A stretch of DNA of 64,000 bases from Pseudotabrizicola algicola (GCF_010915705.1 NZ_JAAIKE010000003.1:248001-312000); one strand, 5' to 3'. Counted from the stretch's first letter, positions 10,260 through 20,908 are shown. Numbers and translations: made by a program. Notes: generated by a model not told the origin, from the letters alone.

Positions 10260-11243
<984 letters not shown>

Positions 11244-11270
11244 CGGCACGGCCACGCCGGATCGGCAGCA

Positions 11271-11297
11271 GCCCACGGGGAAACCCGTGGGCTTTTA
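11271..11297 (+). terminator. Rho-independent terminator after nrdF
   Basis: GCCCACGGG (11271-11279) pairs with CCCGTGGGC (11284-11292) around a GAAA loop, followed by TTTTATGT. It ends the nrdHIEF transcript. Confidence 0.85.
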
Positions 11298-11536
11298 TGT
11301 CTGCGCCCGGCAGCATCCGCCAAACCGCAAAAAGGACCGGATCGCGGGTGGCCCGGCCTTGGCGGACCAGTGTTCCGTATCCCTCCATCTTCGGCGGACG
11401 ACGGAGGAATGATCCGGCACAGGACCGGAACGACATTCCCGCGCCCGCCTGACCTTGCCGGGAAATCAAGGGCTTGCAGAGTTGAAAGCGCGGGGCTTTG
11501 GGCCTAGCTCCGCAGCACAAAAGGATTGCGCGCGCC
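11298..11536. other. Leader region of cys operon with possible RNA structure
   Basis: A noncoding stretch of 239 bases before cysA. TCCGCCAA at 11316-11323 pairs with TTGGCGGA at 11359-11366, enclosing ACCGC/GCGGGT. CCTCC...GGAGG and TTCCCG...CGGGAA pairs follow between about 11380 and 11465. This could be a structured leader. I compared it by memory with the SAM-II and SAM/SAH patterns and see no match. Confidence 0.3.
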
Positions 11537-12631
11537 ATGATTTCCATCTCGTCCTTGACCAAAAACTTTGGCCAGACTGCCGTTCTGCGCGGCATCGACC
11601 TTCGGATCGACGCCGGAGAGTTGGTCGCCTTGCTCGGCCCCTCCGGATCGGGCAAAACCACGCTTCTGAAGATCATCGCCGGACTGGAATGGCCCGATGC
11701 CGGTGCGCTCAAGGTGAATGGACAGGACTGGTTGACCTTGCCTGCGCAAAAGCGGCGCATCGGATTTGTGTTCCAGCACTATGCGCTGTTCCCGCACATG
11801 ACGGTGCGCGACAACATCGCCTTCGGGCTGACCGTGCGCCCGCGCGCCGAACGTCCCGGAAAATCGGTGATCGCGGCCAAGGTGGATGACCTGCTCGGCC
11901 TGCTGCAGATTCCGCATCTGGCCGATCGCTTTCCGGCGCAGCTTTCGGGCGGTCAGCGCCAGCGGGTGGCCCTTGGCAGGGCCTTGGCCATCGAGCCTGC
12001 GGTGCTTTTGCTCGACGAACCCTTTGGCGCGCTGGATGCCGCCATCCGCCGCGATTTGCGCCGCTGGCTGCGCGAGGTGCATCAGAAAACCGGATCGACC
12101 ACGCTTTTCGTCACCCACGATCAGGAAGAGGCCTTTGAACTGGCCGACCGCGTGGTGGTGATGGGCGAAGGGCGGATCGAACAGATCGGGAGCGCCGACC
12201 AGATCCACGATCGCCCGTCTACGCCTTTTGTCGCGCGCTTCATGGGGGCGGTGGTTGAGTTGCCGGTCACCTTGCGCGCAGGTCGGGTCGAGGCGCCGGG
12301 TCTCGATGCACGCGGGCTGGAGCGGCGGGCAATGGCCGACGGTCCGGCGCAGCTTTTCCTGCGCCCCGACGCCATCGCGTTGGAGCCTGATGCCGCCAGC
12401 CCCTGGACCCTGGCGCACAAAACCAGCACCGGAGCGATGATCCGCGCCACCCTGCGCCACGAGACCAGCCGCGAAATTCCCGTCGATCTGCCGCGCCATT
12501 CAGCGCCCGATCTGGCCATCGGCTCCGCCTATCGTCTGCGCCCCTTGTCGGGTGCGGTCTTTTCACTCGAAGGCACAGCGCCGACCGAAGCGCCGCGCCC
12601 CGTTGTCAGTCTCAAGGAGAAACGCACATGA
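11537..12631 (+). CDS. cysA: Sulfate/thiosulfate ABC transporter ATP-binding protein CysA
   Basis: A 364-residue ABC ATPase. Walker A is GPSGSGKTT, the signature is [16 protein letters not shown], Walker B is LLLDEPFGALD and the H-loop is FVTHDQEEA. A C-terminal TOBE-like regulatory domain follows residue 240. The assignment to sulfate rests on the three genes behind it. The start at 11537 gives the usual MISISSLTKNFG N-terminus; an upstream in-frame ATG (11498) adds residues unlike the family. It overlaps sbp by ATGA. Confidence 0.92.
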   Translation: MISISSLTKNFGQTAVLRGIDLRIDAGELVALLGPSGSGKTTLLKIIAGLEWPDAGALKVNGQDWLTLPAQKRRIGFVFQHYALFPHMTVRDNIAFGLTVRPRAERPGKSVIAAKVDDLLGLLQIPHLADRFPAQLSGGQRQRVALGRALAIEPAVLLLDEPFGALDAAIRRDLRRWLREVHQKTGSTTLFVTHDQEEAFELADRVVVMGEGRIEQIGSADQIHDRPSTPFVARFMGAVVELPVTLRAGRVEAPGLDARGLERRAMADGPAQLFLRPDAIALEPDAASPWTLAHKTSTGAMIRATLRHETSREIPVDLPRHSAPDLAIGSAYRLRPLSGAVFSLEGTAPTEAPRPVVSLKEKRT

Positions 12632-13629
12632 AAAACGGATTGATCAGGGCCGCCGTTCTGGCCGCCAGCCTCGGGGCGGCTGCCCCGGTTGCCGCGCAAG
12701 ACAGCTTGCTGAACGTCAGCTACGACATCTCGCGCGAGTTGTTCGAGGCACTGAACCCCGTGTTCGCGGCCAAGTGGAAGGCCGACACCGGCCGCGACCT
12801 GACCATCGACCAAAGCCACGGCGGGTCTTCGCGTCAGGCCCGCGCCATCCTTGAAGGTCTGGCCGCCGATGTGGTGACCTTCAATCAGGAAACCGACATC
12901 GACGTGCTGGCCGAGGGTGGCCTGCTTGCGGCAGATTGGCGCGAGAAACTGCCGAACGGGGCTTCGCCCTATTACTCGCTGCCCGCTTTCCTAGTGCGCG
13001 CAGGCAACCCCAAGAACATTCAGGACTGGTCTGATCTGGCGCGCGAAGACGTGGCCCCGATCTTCCCGAACCCGAAGACCAGCGGCAACGCGCGCTATAC
13101 CTATCTGGCCGCCTATGCCTACGGCTTGGAACAGAACGGTGGCGACCATGCCAAGGCGCAGGAGTTCGTCAAGGCGATCCTGTCCTCCGTTCCGGTGTTC
13201 GACACCGGCGGCCGCGCCGCGACGCAAACCTTTGCCGAGCGCGAGCTGGGTGACGTTCTGGTGACCTTCGAGGCCGAGACGGGTGGCATCGCCAAGGAAT
13301 ATGCCGACAAGGGGTTCGAGCGGATCACCCCTTCGCTGTCGCTGTTCGCGGCCTTCCCGGCGGCTGTGGTGACGGCGAATGCCGAAAAGAAAGGCTCGAC
13401 CGAGGTTGCGACGGCCTATCTCGAGTGGCTCTACACCCCCGAGGCGCAGGACATTCTGGCGCAGAACTTCTACCGGGTGAATGATGCCGAGGTGTCTGCC
13501 AAATACGCGGCCGACTTCCCCGAAGTGCGGCTGGTAACGGTCGACGAGGTGTTCGGCGGCTGGGATGCAATCCGCAAGGATCACCTCGCCGATGGCGCGA
13601 TCCTCGATCAGGTCTTTGTAAACCAATGA
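12628..13629 (+). CDS. sbp: Periplasmic sulfate-binding protein
   Basis: A 333-residue periplasmic receptor. A signal peptide ends near AAPVAAQ/D at residue 24. LNVSYDISRELFEALNPVF and SHGGSSRQARAILEG are typical of sulfate-binding proteins, as is the FPNPKTSGNARYTYLAA segment. It captures sulfate or thiosulfate for the CysTWA complex. It overlaps cysA and cysT by four bases each, so the operon is cysA-sbp-cysT-cysW. The order with the ATPase first differs from the E. coli cysPUWA arrangement. Confidence 0.92.
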   Translation: MKNGLIRAAVLAASLGAAAPVAAQDSLLNVSYDISRELFEALNPVFAAKWKADTGRDLTIDQSHGGSSRQARAILEGLAADVVTFNQETDIDVLAEGGLLAADWREKLPNGASPYYSLPAFLVRAGNPKNIQDWSDLAREDVAPIFPNPKTSGNARYTYLAAYAYGLEQNGGDHAKAQEFVKAILSSVPVFDTGGRAATQTFAERELGDVLVTFEAETGGIAKEYADKGFERITPSLSLFAAFPAAVVTANAEKKGSTEVATAYLEWLYTPEAQDILAQNFYRVNDAEVSAKYAADFPEVRLVTVDEVFGGWDAIRKDHLADGAILDQVFVNQ

Positions 13630-14468
13630 CCACTGCCGCCGCGCCCGTCCGCGCGAAACGCGTCTTGCCGGGGTTCACGCTGAGCCTCGGCACGACGCTG
13701 CTTTACCTGACCGTGATCATCCTGATCCCGGTTCTGGCGCTGGTCCTGAAAGGGGCCGAGATCGGCCCGGCGCGGTTCTGGGCGATTGTCAGTTCGCCCC
13801 GCGCGGTGGCGGCGTTTCAGGTGACCCTGATCGCGGCCGCCATCGCGACGGCCTTCAACGCGATCTATGGTCTGCTGATGGCTTGGGTGCTGGTGCGCTA
13901 CGAGTTCTTCGGCAAGCGGGTGCTGGATGCGCTGATGGACGTTCCCTTTGCGCTGCCTACGGCGGTCGCGGGGTTGTCGCTGACCGCGCTCTTCTCGGCC
14001 AATGGCTGGATCGGGGCATGGCTGGAGCCGCAGGGCATTTCCATCGTCTACACGATCTGGGGCATTGCCCTTGCGATGGCCTTCACTTCGGTGCCCTTCG
14101 TGGTGCGCACCGTGCAGCCGGTGCTGGAGGATCTGGACCCGGGGTATGAGCAGGCGGCGCGCACGCTGGGCGCGTCGGAGCTTGCGATCTTTACCCGCGT
14201 GGTGTTTCCCCAAATCCTGCCCGCGTGGCTGGCAGGGTGCACCATCGCCTTTGCCCGATCGCTGGGCGAGTTCGGGGCCATCGTCTTCATCGCGGGCAAC
14301 CTGCCCTTCAAGACCGAGATTGCGGCGCTTCTGGCCTTCATCCGGCTGGAGGAGTTTGACTACAACGGGGCGGCGGCGATTGCGCTGGTGCTCTTGTTCT
14401 TCGCTTTGGTGCTGCTTCTGGTGTCGAACCGGCTGCAGGCTTGGGCGGCGCGGCACAGGGGGGTGTGA
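13626..14468 (+). CDS. cysT: Sulfate ABC transporter permease CysT (CysU)
   Basis: A 280-residue inner-membrane permease with six predicted hydrophobic helices. The EAA coupling loop is visible as YEQAARTLGASELAIFTRVVFPQILP. SLGEFGAIVFIAGN is a typical CysT signature after the loop. It pairs with CysW to form the sulfate channel driven by CysA. Its TGA overlaps the ATG of cysW. Confidence 0.92.
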   Translation: MTTAAAPVRAKRVLPGFTLSLGTTLLYLTVIILIPVLALVLKGAEIGPARFWAIVSSPRAVAAFQVTLIAAAIATAFNAIYGLLMAWVLVRYEFFGKRVLDALMDVPFALPTAVAGLSLTALFSANGWIGAWLEPQGISIVYTIWGIALAMAFTSVPFVVRTVQPVLEDLDPGYEQAARTLGASELAIFTRVVFPQILPAWLAGCTIAFARSLGEFGAIVFIAGNLPFKTEIAALLAFIRLEEFDYNGAAAIALVLLFFALVLLLVSNRLQAWAARHRGV

Positions 14469-15295
14469 TGCAGGCGGTTGGAGTAATGGCCCCCGGCCAG
14501 AGCGCATGGGTTCCCCGCCTGCTGATCGGGGTGGCGGTGGGGCTGACCCTGCTGATCGTGGTGGCGCCGCTGGTCTATATCTTTGCCCGCGCCTTTGGCG
14601 AGGGGTGGCAGGTCTATGCGGCGAACCTGATGCATCCTGCCACCCGCAATGCGATCTGGCTGACCACGATCACCGCGCTGATCGTGGTGCCGGTGAACAT
14701 CGCCTTCGGGATCGCGGCGGCTTGGGCGGTCGCGCGGTTCCGCTTTCCGGGGCGGGGGCTGTTGGTGACGGCGATCGAGATCCCGTTCTCGATCTCGCCC
14801 ATCATCGCGGGGATCTGCTATCTGCTGCTCTATGGGCGGCAGGGGTTGCTGGGGCCGTGGTTGCAGGCGAATGACCTGCAGGTGATGTTCGCCCTGCCGG
14901 GGATCGTGCTGGTCACGATGTTCGTGACGGCCCCGTTTGTGGCGCGCGAGGTGCTGCCGCTCATGCAGGCGCAGGGGTCGGAGCAGGAGACGGCGGCGGT
15001 GACGCTGGGGGCGAGCGGGTGGCAGATCTTCACCCGCGTGACCCTGCCGAACATCCGCTGGGCCTTGCTGTATGGGGCGGTGCTCTGCACGGCCCGGGCG
15101 GTGGGGGAGTTCGGCGGGGTGTCGGTGGTTTCGGGAAATATCCGGGGCCAGACCAATACCTTGCCCCTGCATGTGGAGCTGCTTTTCAACGACCTGAACG
15201 CGACCGGGGCCTTTGCGGCGGCTTCGGTGCTGACCTTGCTGGCCCTGGTGGCGCTGGTGGTCAAGGCGGTGCTGGAGGGGCGGCGGGCGGCGTGA
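14468..15295 (+). CDS. cysW: Sulfate ABC transporter permease CysW
   Basis: A 275-residue permease with six hydrophobic segments. The coupling loop EQETAAVTLGASGWQIFTRVTLPNI is clear, and ARAVGEFGGVSVVSGNIRGQTNTLPLHVE is characteristic of CysW. I take the ATG inside the cysT stop (TGATG) rather than the in-frame ATG at 14441, which lies inside cysT. It is the last gene of the sulfate operon and faces arsH on the other strand. Confidence 0.92.
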   Translation: MQAVGVMAPGQSAWVPRLLIGVAVGLTLLIVVAPLVYIFARAFGEGWQVYAANLMHPATRNAIWLTTITALIVVPVNIAFGIAAAWAVARFRFPGRGLLVTAIEIPFSISPIIAGICYLLLYGRQGLLGPWLQANDLQVMFALPGIVLVTMFVTAPFVAREVLPLMQAQGSEQETAAVTLGASGWQIFTRVTLPNIRWALLYGAVLCTARAVGEFGGVSVVSGNIRGQTNTLPLHVELLFNDLNATGAFAAASVLTLLALVALVVKAVLEGRRAA

Positions 15296-15315
15296 GCGCC
15301 CCCTGTGTGACACGC

Positions 15316-15347
15316 GGGCCATCCCTTTGTTTTCAAGGGGTTGGCCC
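15316..15347. terminator. Hairpin between convergent cysW and arsH
   Basis: GGGCCATCCCTTTG pairs with CAAGGGGTTGGCCC around a TTTT loop, with one mismatch. It lies between convergent operons and may stop transcription from both sides, though neither flank has a long T-run. Confidence 0.5.
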
Positions 15348-15396
15348 TGCGGGATTAAGGGGTTCTTAACCTTTGCCCGCACCCCGCTGTGCCCGT

Positions 15397-16113
15397 TCAG
15401 AGCGCCGCCGAGAGGTTGACCCGCGCTGCAAGCTCTGCCGCCGTTTCCTTGCGTTCGGAATAGCGGTCGACCACATACCCCGCGCTGTCGCGCAGCAGCA
15501 GGGTGAACTTTACCAGCTCTTCCATCACATCGACCACTCGGTCATAGAGCGGCGAGGGGCGCATGCGGCCCGCCTCGTCAAATTCCTGGAACGCCTTGGG
15601 GATCGAGGCCTGATTGGGGATGGTGAGCATCCGCATCCAGCGCCCCAGTATCCGCATCTGGTTTACCGCGTTGAAGCTTTGCGAGCCGCCAGAGACCTGC
15701 ATCACCGCCAGCGTCTTGCCTTGGGTGGGGCGCACCGCGCCGTCGGAGAGGGGAATCCAGTCCACTTGCGTCTTCATGACGCCGGTCATCGCGCCGTGGC
15801 GTTCGGGCGAGGACCAGACCATGCCTTCGCTCCATGCGACCAGTTCGCGCAATTCGCGCACCTTGGGGTGGCTGGCATCGGCCCCATCATCGACCAGCGG
15901 CAGGCCGGAAGGGTTGTAGAAGCGCACCTCGGCCCCGAGGCGGGTGAGGATGCGCGCCCCCTCTTCCGCCGCGAGGCGGGAAAAGCTGCGGGGGCGCAGG
16001 GAGCCGTAGAGGATCAGGATGCGCGGGGCATGGGTGGACCGTTGCGGCGACAGGAGCGCGGCATGGTCGATGGCGGGCAGCAGGGCATCGGGAATGTTGG
16101 GCGTATCGGTCAT
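15397..16113 (-). CDS. arsH: Arsenical resistance flavoprotein ArsH
   Basis: A 238-residue NADPH-dependent FMN reductase of the ArsH family. The FMN-phosphate loop is [16 protein letters not shown] near residue 35, and [22 protein letters not shown] is a family hallmark. Characterised ArsH proteins oxidise trivalent organoarsenicals to the less toxic pentavalent forms and also reduce quinones or metals. It is the third gene of an arsR-acr3-arsH operon, with a 60-base gap after acr3. Confidence 0.93.
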   Translation of the reverse strand: MTDTPNIPDALLPAIDHAALLSPQRSTHAPRILILYGSLRPRSFSRLAAEEGARILTRLGAEVRFYNPSGLPLVDDGADASHPKVRELRELVAWSEGMVWSSPERHGAMTGVMKTQVDWIPLSDGAVRPTQGKTLAVMQVSGGSQSFNAVNQMRILGRWMRMLTIPNQASIPKAFQEFDEAGRMRPSPLYDRVVDVMEELVKFTLLLRDSAGYVVDRYSERKETAAELAARVNLSAAL

Positions 16114-16173
16114 GGCGGTTTCCTTCGGGGTCGGGCCAGAGCGGAGGCCGGTGCGGAGACCGGCCTGCGGCGA

Positions 16174-17193
16174 TCAGGGGGCGAAGCGCGCCCGCGTGCG
16201 GTTGGCAAAGGCGACAAGCGAGAGCATCACCGGAACCTCGACCAGCACCCCCACGACGGTGACGAGGGCCGCGCCGGAATTGAGACCGAAGAGGCCGATG
16301 GCGACGGCCACGGCAAGCTCGAAAAAGTTCGATGTGCCGATCAGCGCGCAGGGGGCGGCGATCTTATGCGGCAGGTTCCACAAATAGGCCGCCCCGTAGC
16401 CAAGCGCGAAGATGCCGTAGGACTGGATCAGGATCGGCACGGCCAGCAGGGCGATGAGGCCCGGTTGCGCCAGAATGACGGGGCCCTGGAAGCCAAAGAG
16501 CAGCGCCACGGTCAGCAGCAGGCCGAGCATCGAGGCGGGTTTGATGCGGGCGGTGAAGGCGGTCACGGCGGCTTCGCCCCCGCGGCGCAGCAGGGCGGCG
16601 CGGGTCAGCGCGCCCGCCGCCAGCGGGATGACGACATAGAGCAGGGTGGACAGGATCAGCGTTTCCCACGGCACCGCGATATCGGTGACGCCCAGAAGGA
16701 AGGCGACGATGGGCGCAAAGGCGACCACCATGATGAGATCATTCAGGCTGACCTGCACCAGCGTGTAGTTGGGATCGCCCTTCGTCATCTGCGACCAGAC
16801 GAAGACCATTGCCGTGCAGGGGGCGGCGCCCAGCAGGATCAGCCCCGCGATGTATTCAGGGGCCTTGGCGGCGTCGATCAGGCCGGAGAACAGGTGCTGG
16901 AAGAACAGGACGCCCAAGGCCGCCATCGTGAAGGGCTTTATCAGCCAGTTGATGACCATGGTGAGGATCAGCCCCTTGGGCCGCTGGCCCACGGATTTGA
17001 GCGCGCCAAGATCGACCGCGACCATCATCGGATAGACCATTGCCCAGATCAGCACCGCGACGACGAGGTTGACCGACGCATATTCGAGGCGGGCGAGGGT
17101 GGCGAAGGCGGCGGGAAAGAGGCTTCCCAGCGCCAGACCCGCAAGGATGCAGAGCGCGACCCAGAGGGTCAGATAGCGTTCGAACAAGGTCAT
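16174..17193 (-). CDS. arsB: Arsenite efflux transporter Acr3
   Basis: A 339-residue integral membrane protein of the ACR3 family with about ten hydrophobic helices. Segments such as [13 protein letters not shown] and [19 protein letters not shown] are highly characteristic; the Cys in [11 protein letters not shown] is the conserved catalytic one. It extrudes arsenite across the inner membrane using the proton gradient. The start overlaps the arsR stop by four bases (ATGA). No arsenate reductase gene lies in this operon. Confidence 0.93.
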   Translation of the reverse strand: MTLFERYLTLWVALCILAGLALGSLFPAAFATLARLEYASVNLVVAVLIWAMVYPMMVAVDLGALKSVGQRPKGLILTMVINWLIKPFTMAALGVLFFQHLFSGLIDAAKAPEYIAGLILLGAAPCTAMVFVWSQMTKGDPNYTLVQVSLNDLIMVVAFAPIVAFLLGVTDIAVPWETLILSTLLYVVIPLAAGALTRAALLRRGGEAAVTAFTARIKPASMLGLLLTVALLFGFQGPVILAQPGLIALLAVPILIQSYGIFALGYGAAYLWNLPHKIAAPCALIGTSNFFELAVAVAIGLFGLNSGAALVTVVGVLVEVPVMLSLVAFANRTRARFAP

Positions 17194-17531
17194 GATTCGC
17201 TCGATTTGCGGTGTGAGGGGGCGCAGGCTTGGGGAAGGCAGCAGGGGCCGTCTGCGGGTTCGAGCGCCGCGATGAAGGCGGCGAGCGGGGCCAGAGCCGC
17301 CGGATTGAGCGCATAGCAGATGCGCGGGCCCGCGATTTCCCCGGTGATGACGCCCGCCGCCTTGAGGATGCGCAGGTGTTCGGAGACGGTGGATTGCGCA
17401 AGGCCAAGCGCGCCCACGATGTCACCGCCGATACAGCCCGGCGTGGCCTGAAGCAGCCGCAGTATCCTGACTCTGGCAGGGTGTGACAGGGCGCGGGCCA
17501 GATCGGCAAGCGTGGGGTCTGTGGCCTGCAT
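17190..17531 (-). CDS. arsR: ArsR-family arsenic-responsive repressor
   Basis: A 113-residue winged-helix repressor. The helix-turn-helix is [23 protein letters not shown]. Cysteines are at the CIGGD position ahead of it and near the C-terminus (GPCCLPQAC), so the As(III) site is likely atypical, as in alphaproteobacterial ArsR proteins that use C-terminal Cys pairs. I start at the ATG at 17531 ([15 protein letters not shown]); longer in-frame starts run into the operator. It is the first gene of the operon and probably autorepresses through the palindrome 15 bases upstream. Confidence 0.9.
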   Translation of the reverse strand: MQATDPTLADLARALSHPARVRILRLLQATPGCIGGDIVGALGLAQSTVSEHLRILKAAGVITGEIAGPRICYALNPAALAPLAAFIAALEPADGPCCLPQACAPSHRKSSES

Positions 17532-17545
17532 CGGAATGCCTTCGT

Positions 17546-17558
17546 CTATCGTCGATAG
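17546..17558. promoter_or_regulatory. Probable ArsR operator
   Basis: CTATC-GTC-GATAG is a perfect 5-bp inverted repeat with a 3-base spacer, directly upstream of arsR. Position and symmetry fit an autoregulatory ArsR site. Confidence 0.55.
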
Positions 17559-17612
17559 GCGATTGATGCGCCGATGTGCGCGGGCCGTCAAGGGGCTGTG
17601 GTGGGGGTGCAA

Positions 17613-17790
17613 CTTCCGTCGGGTTGACGCGGCGGAAAGGGCACAATCTGCGAGTGTAATAAAATTGACTTGTCGATCAAAAATATCGTTAACATTGCGA
17701 TGAGCTTGCCTCGGGGAGGCCGAATGTTACGCGCTTGTCGCAATTTTCGGGAACAGGGGCTTGGTCAGAACATCTTAGGAGGATGACATA
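17613..17790 (+). promoter_or_regulatory. ugp promoter region with AACATT/AATGTT inverted repeat
   Basis: TTGACT at 17665-17670 could be a -35 element, with TAACAT at 17690-17695 as a weak -10 (19-base spacer). TAACATT is repeated inverted as AATGTTA about 27 bases downstream, and GCCTC(GGG)GAGGC lies between them. AGGAGGA precedes the ugpB ATG. This may be an operator for a phosphate or glycerol-phosphate regulator; I do not see a clear Pho box. Confidence 0.35.
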
Positions 17791-19086
17791 ATGAAAACCG
17801 TAAAGCTTGTGGTTGCAGGACTTGTGGCCCTGCCCGTCGCCGCGCAGGCGCAGACCGAAATTTCGTGGTGGCATGCCATGACGGGCGCCAATTCCGAGGT
17901 GGTCGAGAAGATGGCGGCAGATTTCAACGCCAGCCAGTCCGACTATGTGGTCAAGCCGGTGTTCAAAGGCACCTATCCCGAGACGCTCAACGCCGGAATC
18001 GCGGCGTTCCGCGCGGGACAGGCGCCGGATATCATTCAGGTGTTCGACGTTGGCACCGGCGTGATGATGGGCGCGCAAGGCGCGATCAAGCCGGTGGCCG
18101 AAGTGCTGACCGAGGCCGGATATACCTTTGACAAGAGCGCCTATCTGCCGGGAATCGTTGGTTATTATTCGAGCCCGTCGGGCGAGATGCTGTCCTTCCC
18201 CTATAACTCCTCCTCGCCGATCCTGTATTACAACAAGGATATCTTCGAGAAGGCCGGCCTCGACGTCGACAACCCGCCGAAAACCTGGGCCGAGGTCTGG
18301 GCTGCGGCGCGGCAGATCAAGTCGAGCGGGGCTGCGACCTGCGGCTATACCTCGACCTGGCTGACCTGGATCCACACCGAGAACTTCGCGGCGTGGAACA
18401 ACGTGTCATGGGCGAGCAACGAGAACGGTCTGGCCGGCACGCCGGAACTGGCGGTCGACGGGCCGCTGTTCGTCAAGCATTTCCAGGAAATGGCCGATCT
18501 GGCGAAAGAGGGGGTGTTCGTCTACGGCGGCCGCACCTCGGAAGCCAAGCAGAACTTCACCTCGGGCGAATGCGGTATCCTGACGGAAAGCTCGGGCGGT
18601 CTGGGCGATATCGTGAAGGCCGGGATCAACTATGGCATCGGCCAGCTGCCCTATGACGACACCGCCGAAGGCGCGCCGCAGAACACGGTGCCGGGCGGGG
18701 CATCGCTCTGGGTGATGGGTGGCAAGTCGGACGAGGTCTACAAGGGCGTCGGGGCGTTCTTCAACTACCTGTCGCAGACCGAGGTGCAGCAGTTCCTGCA
18801 CGAGCAGTCGGGCTATCTGCCGGTGACGATGGCGGCCTACGAGGCAACCAAGGCGTCGGGCTTCTATGAAACCAACCCCGCGCGCGAGGTGCCGATCACC
18901 CAGATGATGGGCAAGGAGCCGACCGAGAACTCCAAGGGCGTGCGCGCGCCGAACCTGCCGCAGATCCGCGACATCCTGAACGAGGAGTTCGAGAAGATGC
19001 TGGCCGGTCAGCAGACCGCGCAAGAGGCGCTCACCGCCGCCGCCACCCGCGGCAATGCGGCGATCCGCGAAGCAACGGGCGGCTGA
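17791..19086 (+). CDS. ugpB: sn-Glycerol-3-phosphate-binding protein UgpB
   Basis: A 431-residue periplasmic solute-binding protein of family 1. The signal peptide is MKTVKLVVAGLVALPVAAQAQ, cleaved before TEISWWHAMTG. TEISWWHAM, GTYPETLNAGIAAFRAGQ and GGASLWVM are typical UgpB segments. It delivers glycerol-3-phosphate or glycerophosphodiesters to UgpAEC. The ATG has a strong AGGAGGA site. A terminator hairpin directly after the gene implies that UgpB is made in excess over the membrane parts. Confidence 0.93.
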   Translation: MKTVKLVVAGLVALPVAAQAQTEISWWHAMTGANSEVVEKMAADFNASQSDYVVKPVFKGTYPETLNAGIAAFRAGQAPDIIQVFDVGTGVMMGAQGAIKPVAEVLTEAGYTFDKSAYLPGIVGYYSSPSGEMLSFPYNSSSPILYYNKDIFEKAGLDVDNPPKTWAEVWAAARQIKSSGAATCGYTSTWLTWIHTENFAAWNNVSWASNENGLAGTPELAVDGPLFVKHFQEMADLAKEGVFVYGGRTSEAKQNFTSGECGILTESSGGLGDIVKAGINYGIGQLPYDDTAEGAPQNTVPGGASLWVMGGKSDEVYKGVGAFFNYLSQTEVQQFLHEQSGYLPVTMAAYEATKASGFYETNPAREVPITQMMGKEPTENSKGVRAPNLPQIRDILNEEFEKMLAGQQTAQEALTAAATRGNAAIREATGG

Positions 19087-19101
19087 TACAGGCCTGCCTT
19101 T

Positions 19102-19137
19102 GGCGCGCACCGGTAATGGGCCGGTGCGCGCCTTTTT
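19102..19137 (+). terminator. Intra-operon terminator between ugpB and ugpA
   Basis: GGCGCGCACCGG (19102-19113) pairs perfectly with CCGGTGCGCGCC (19121-19132) around a 7-base loop, followed by TTTTT. It is a strong intrinsic terminator inside the operon, likely partial, lowering ugpAEC relative to ugpB. Confidence 0.88.
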
Positions 19138-19164
19138 CATTTTGTTGCAATGCAAGGATTGTGC

Positions 19165-20046
19165 ATGCGTCGGACGGTATTTCCGCACAAGCTGTTGCCG
19201 TGGCTGCTTCTGGCCCCGCAACTTGCCATCACATTGATCTTTTTCTACTGGCCTGCTGCGCAAGCCTTTCGCCAGTCTGTCCTGCGGGAAGACCCGTTCG
19301 GGCTGTCGAGCACCTTTGTGGGGCTGGCCAATTTCCGCAAGGTTCTGAACGATCCGGCCTATCTGAACGCGTTGCAGGTGACGGTGATCTTCTCGGTGCT
19401 GGTGGCCTTTTTCGCGATGGCCATCGCGCTGTTTCTTGCGGTGCAGGTGGAAAAGATCATCCGTGGCAAGGGCTTTTACCGCACGCTGATGATCTGGCCC
19501 TATGCGGTGGCACCTGCCATCGCGGGGATGCTGTGGCTGTTCATGTTCAACCCGTCCTTCGGCACGCTGGCATGGCCCCTGCGGCAGATGGGCATCAACT
19601 GGAACCCGCTGCTGGACGGCGATCAGGCGATGGCGCTGGTGGTGGCTGCGGCGACGTGGAAGCAGATCAGCTATAACTTCCTGTTCTTCGTCGCGGGTCT
19701 TCAGGCAATTCCGAAATCCTTGTTGGAAGCGGCGGCGATTGACGGCGCGACCAAGCGGCGCGCGTTCTGGACCATTGTCTTTCCGCTGCTGACACCGACG
19801 ACCTTCTTCCTGTTGGTGGTGAACACGGTCTATGCGCTGTTCGACACCTTCGGCATCATCCATGCCGTCACCAGTGGCGGCCCCGGCAAAGCCACGGAAA
19901 CGCTGGTCTACAAGGTCTACAATGACGGGTTCGTCAACCTGATCATGGGCGACAGTGCCGCGCAGTCGGTGATCCTGATGGTCATCGTGATCGCGCTGAC
20001 CGCCTTCCAGTTCCGGTTCATCGAAAAGCGGGTGCATTATGGATAA
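19165..20046 (+). CDS. ugpA: Glycerol-3-phosphate ABC transporter permease UgpA
   Basis: A 293-residue permease with six hydrophobic helices. The coupling loop is [26 protein letters not shown], and [23 protein letters not shown] is a UgpA-type segment. I choose the ATG at 19165 (MRRTVFPHK) because AAGGA lies 7 bases before it; an ATG at 19150 is also in frame. It overlaps ugpE by 8 bases. Confidence 0.92.
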   Translation: MRRTVFPHKLLPWLLLAPQLAITLIFFYWPAAQAFRQSVLREDPFGLSSTFVGLANFRKVLNDPAYLNALQVTVIFSVLVAFFAMAIALFLAVQVEKIIRGKGFYRTLMIWPYAVAPAIAGMLWLFMFNPSFGTLAWPLRQMGINWNPLLDGDQAMALVVAAATWKQISYNFLFFVAGLQAIPKSLLEAAAIDGATKRRAFWTIVFPLLTPTTFFLLVVNTVYALFDTFGIIHAVTSGGPGKATETLVYKVYNDGFVNLIMGDSAAQSVILMVIVIALTAFQFRFIEKRVHYG

Positions 20047-20908
20047 CGGCACACACAGCCCCCTTGTGGCACGCGGAGCGGCCCGCACGCTGGCGCATCT
20101 GTGGATGATCCTTGGCGTCATCATCGTGGCCTTTCCGGTCTATTACGTCTTCATCGCCTCGACCCATTCGGTGCAGACGATCCTGCGGCCGCCGCTGCCG
20201 CTGCTGCCCGGATCGGAGGCCTTCGAGAATTACCGCGCCGCCTTTTCGGGCGAGATCAACCGCATCGGCGGGGTCAGCCTGTGGCGCCTTCTGGGCAATA
20301 CCACGCTGATCGCGGTGGGGATCGCGGTGGGCAAGATCGTGATCTCGATGGCCTCGGCCTATGCGATCGTGTTCTTCAAGTTCCCGTTCCGCATGGCGTG
20401 TTTCTGGCTGATCTTCATCACCCTGATGCTGCCGGTCGAGGTGCGCATCCAGCCGACCTACAAGGTGATGGTCGATCTGGGGCTGATTGACACCTATGCC
20501 GGTCTGATCCTGCCGCTGATCGCCTCGGCCACGGCAACCCTGCTGTTCCGGCAGTTCTTCATGACCATTCCCGACGAATTGCTGGAAGCCGCCCGCGTGG
20601 ATGGCGCGGGGCCGTGGCGGTTCTTCAAGGATATCCTGTGGCCGCTGTCGCTGACCAATGTGGCCGCGATCTTCGTGATCCAGTTCATCTATGGCTGGAC
20701 GCAATATCTGTGGCCGCTTCTGGTGACCAATTCGAACGAGATGAACACCATCGTCATCGCGCTGAAAAAGATGATCTCTTTCGCCGATGCCGATACCCCC
20801 TGGAACCTTGTCATGGTGACGTCCGTGCTGGCCATCCTGCCGCCGATCCTTGTGGTCGTGCTGATGCAGCGCTGGTTCGTGAAGGGCCTTGTCGAGACGG
20901 AGAAATAA
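20039..20908 (+). CDS. ugpE: Glycerol-3-phosphate ABC transporter permease UgpE
   Basis: A 289-residue inner-membrane permease, partner of UgpA. Six hydrophobic helices are visible. The coupling loop is [24 protein letters not shown], followed by [15 protein letters not shown], a strong UgpE signature. The start lies inside the end of ugpA, so translation is coupled. The ATPase gene follows after three bases. Confidence 0.93.
   Translation: MDNGTHSPLVARGAARTLAHLWMILGVIIVAFPVYYVFIASTHSVQTILRPPLPLLPGSEAFENYRAAFSGEINRIGGVSLWRLLGNTTLIAVGIAVGKIVISMASAYAIVFFKFPFRMACFWLIFITLMLPVEVRIQPTYKVMVDLGLIDTYAGLILPLIASATATLLFRQFFMTIPDELLEAARVDGAGPWRFFKDILWPLSLTNVAAIFVIQFIYGWTQYLWPLLVTNSNEMNTIVIALKKMISFADADTPWNLVMVTSVLAILPPILVVVLMQRWFVKGLVETEK

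Noticed and set aside
11420-11500. SAM-II type riboswitch before cysA
   Set aside because: A TTCCCG/CGGGAA stem is present but the conserved loop and GCTAAA segment of SAM-II are missing.
15373-17316. Long plus-strand open frame opposite arsH and acr3
   Set aside because: Low-complexity Gly/Arg/Asp composition and complete overlap with recognisable ars genes.
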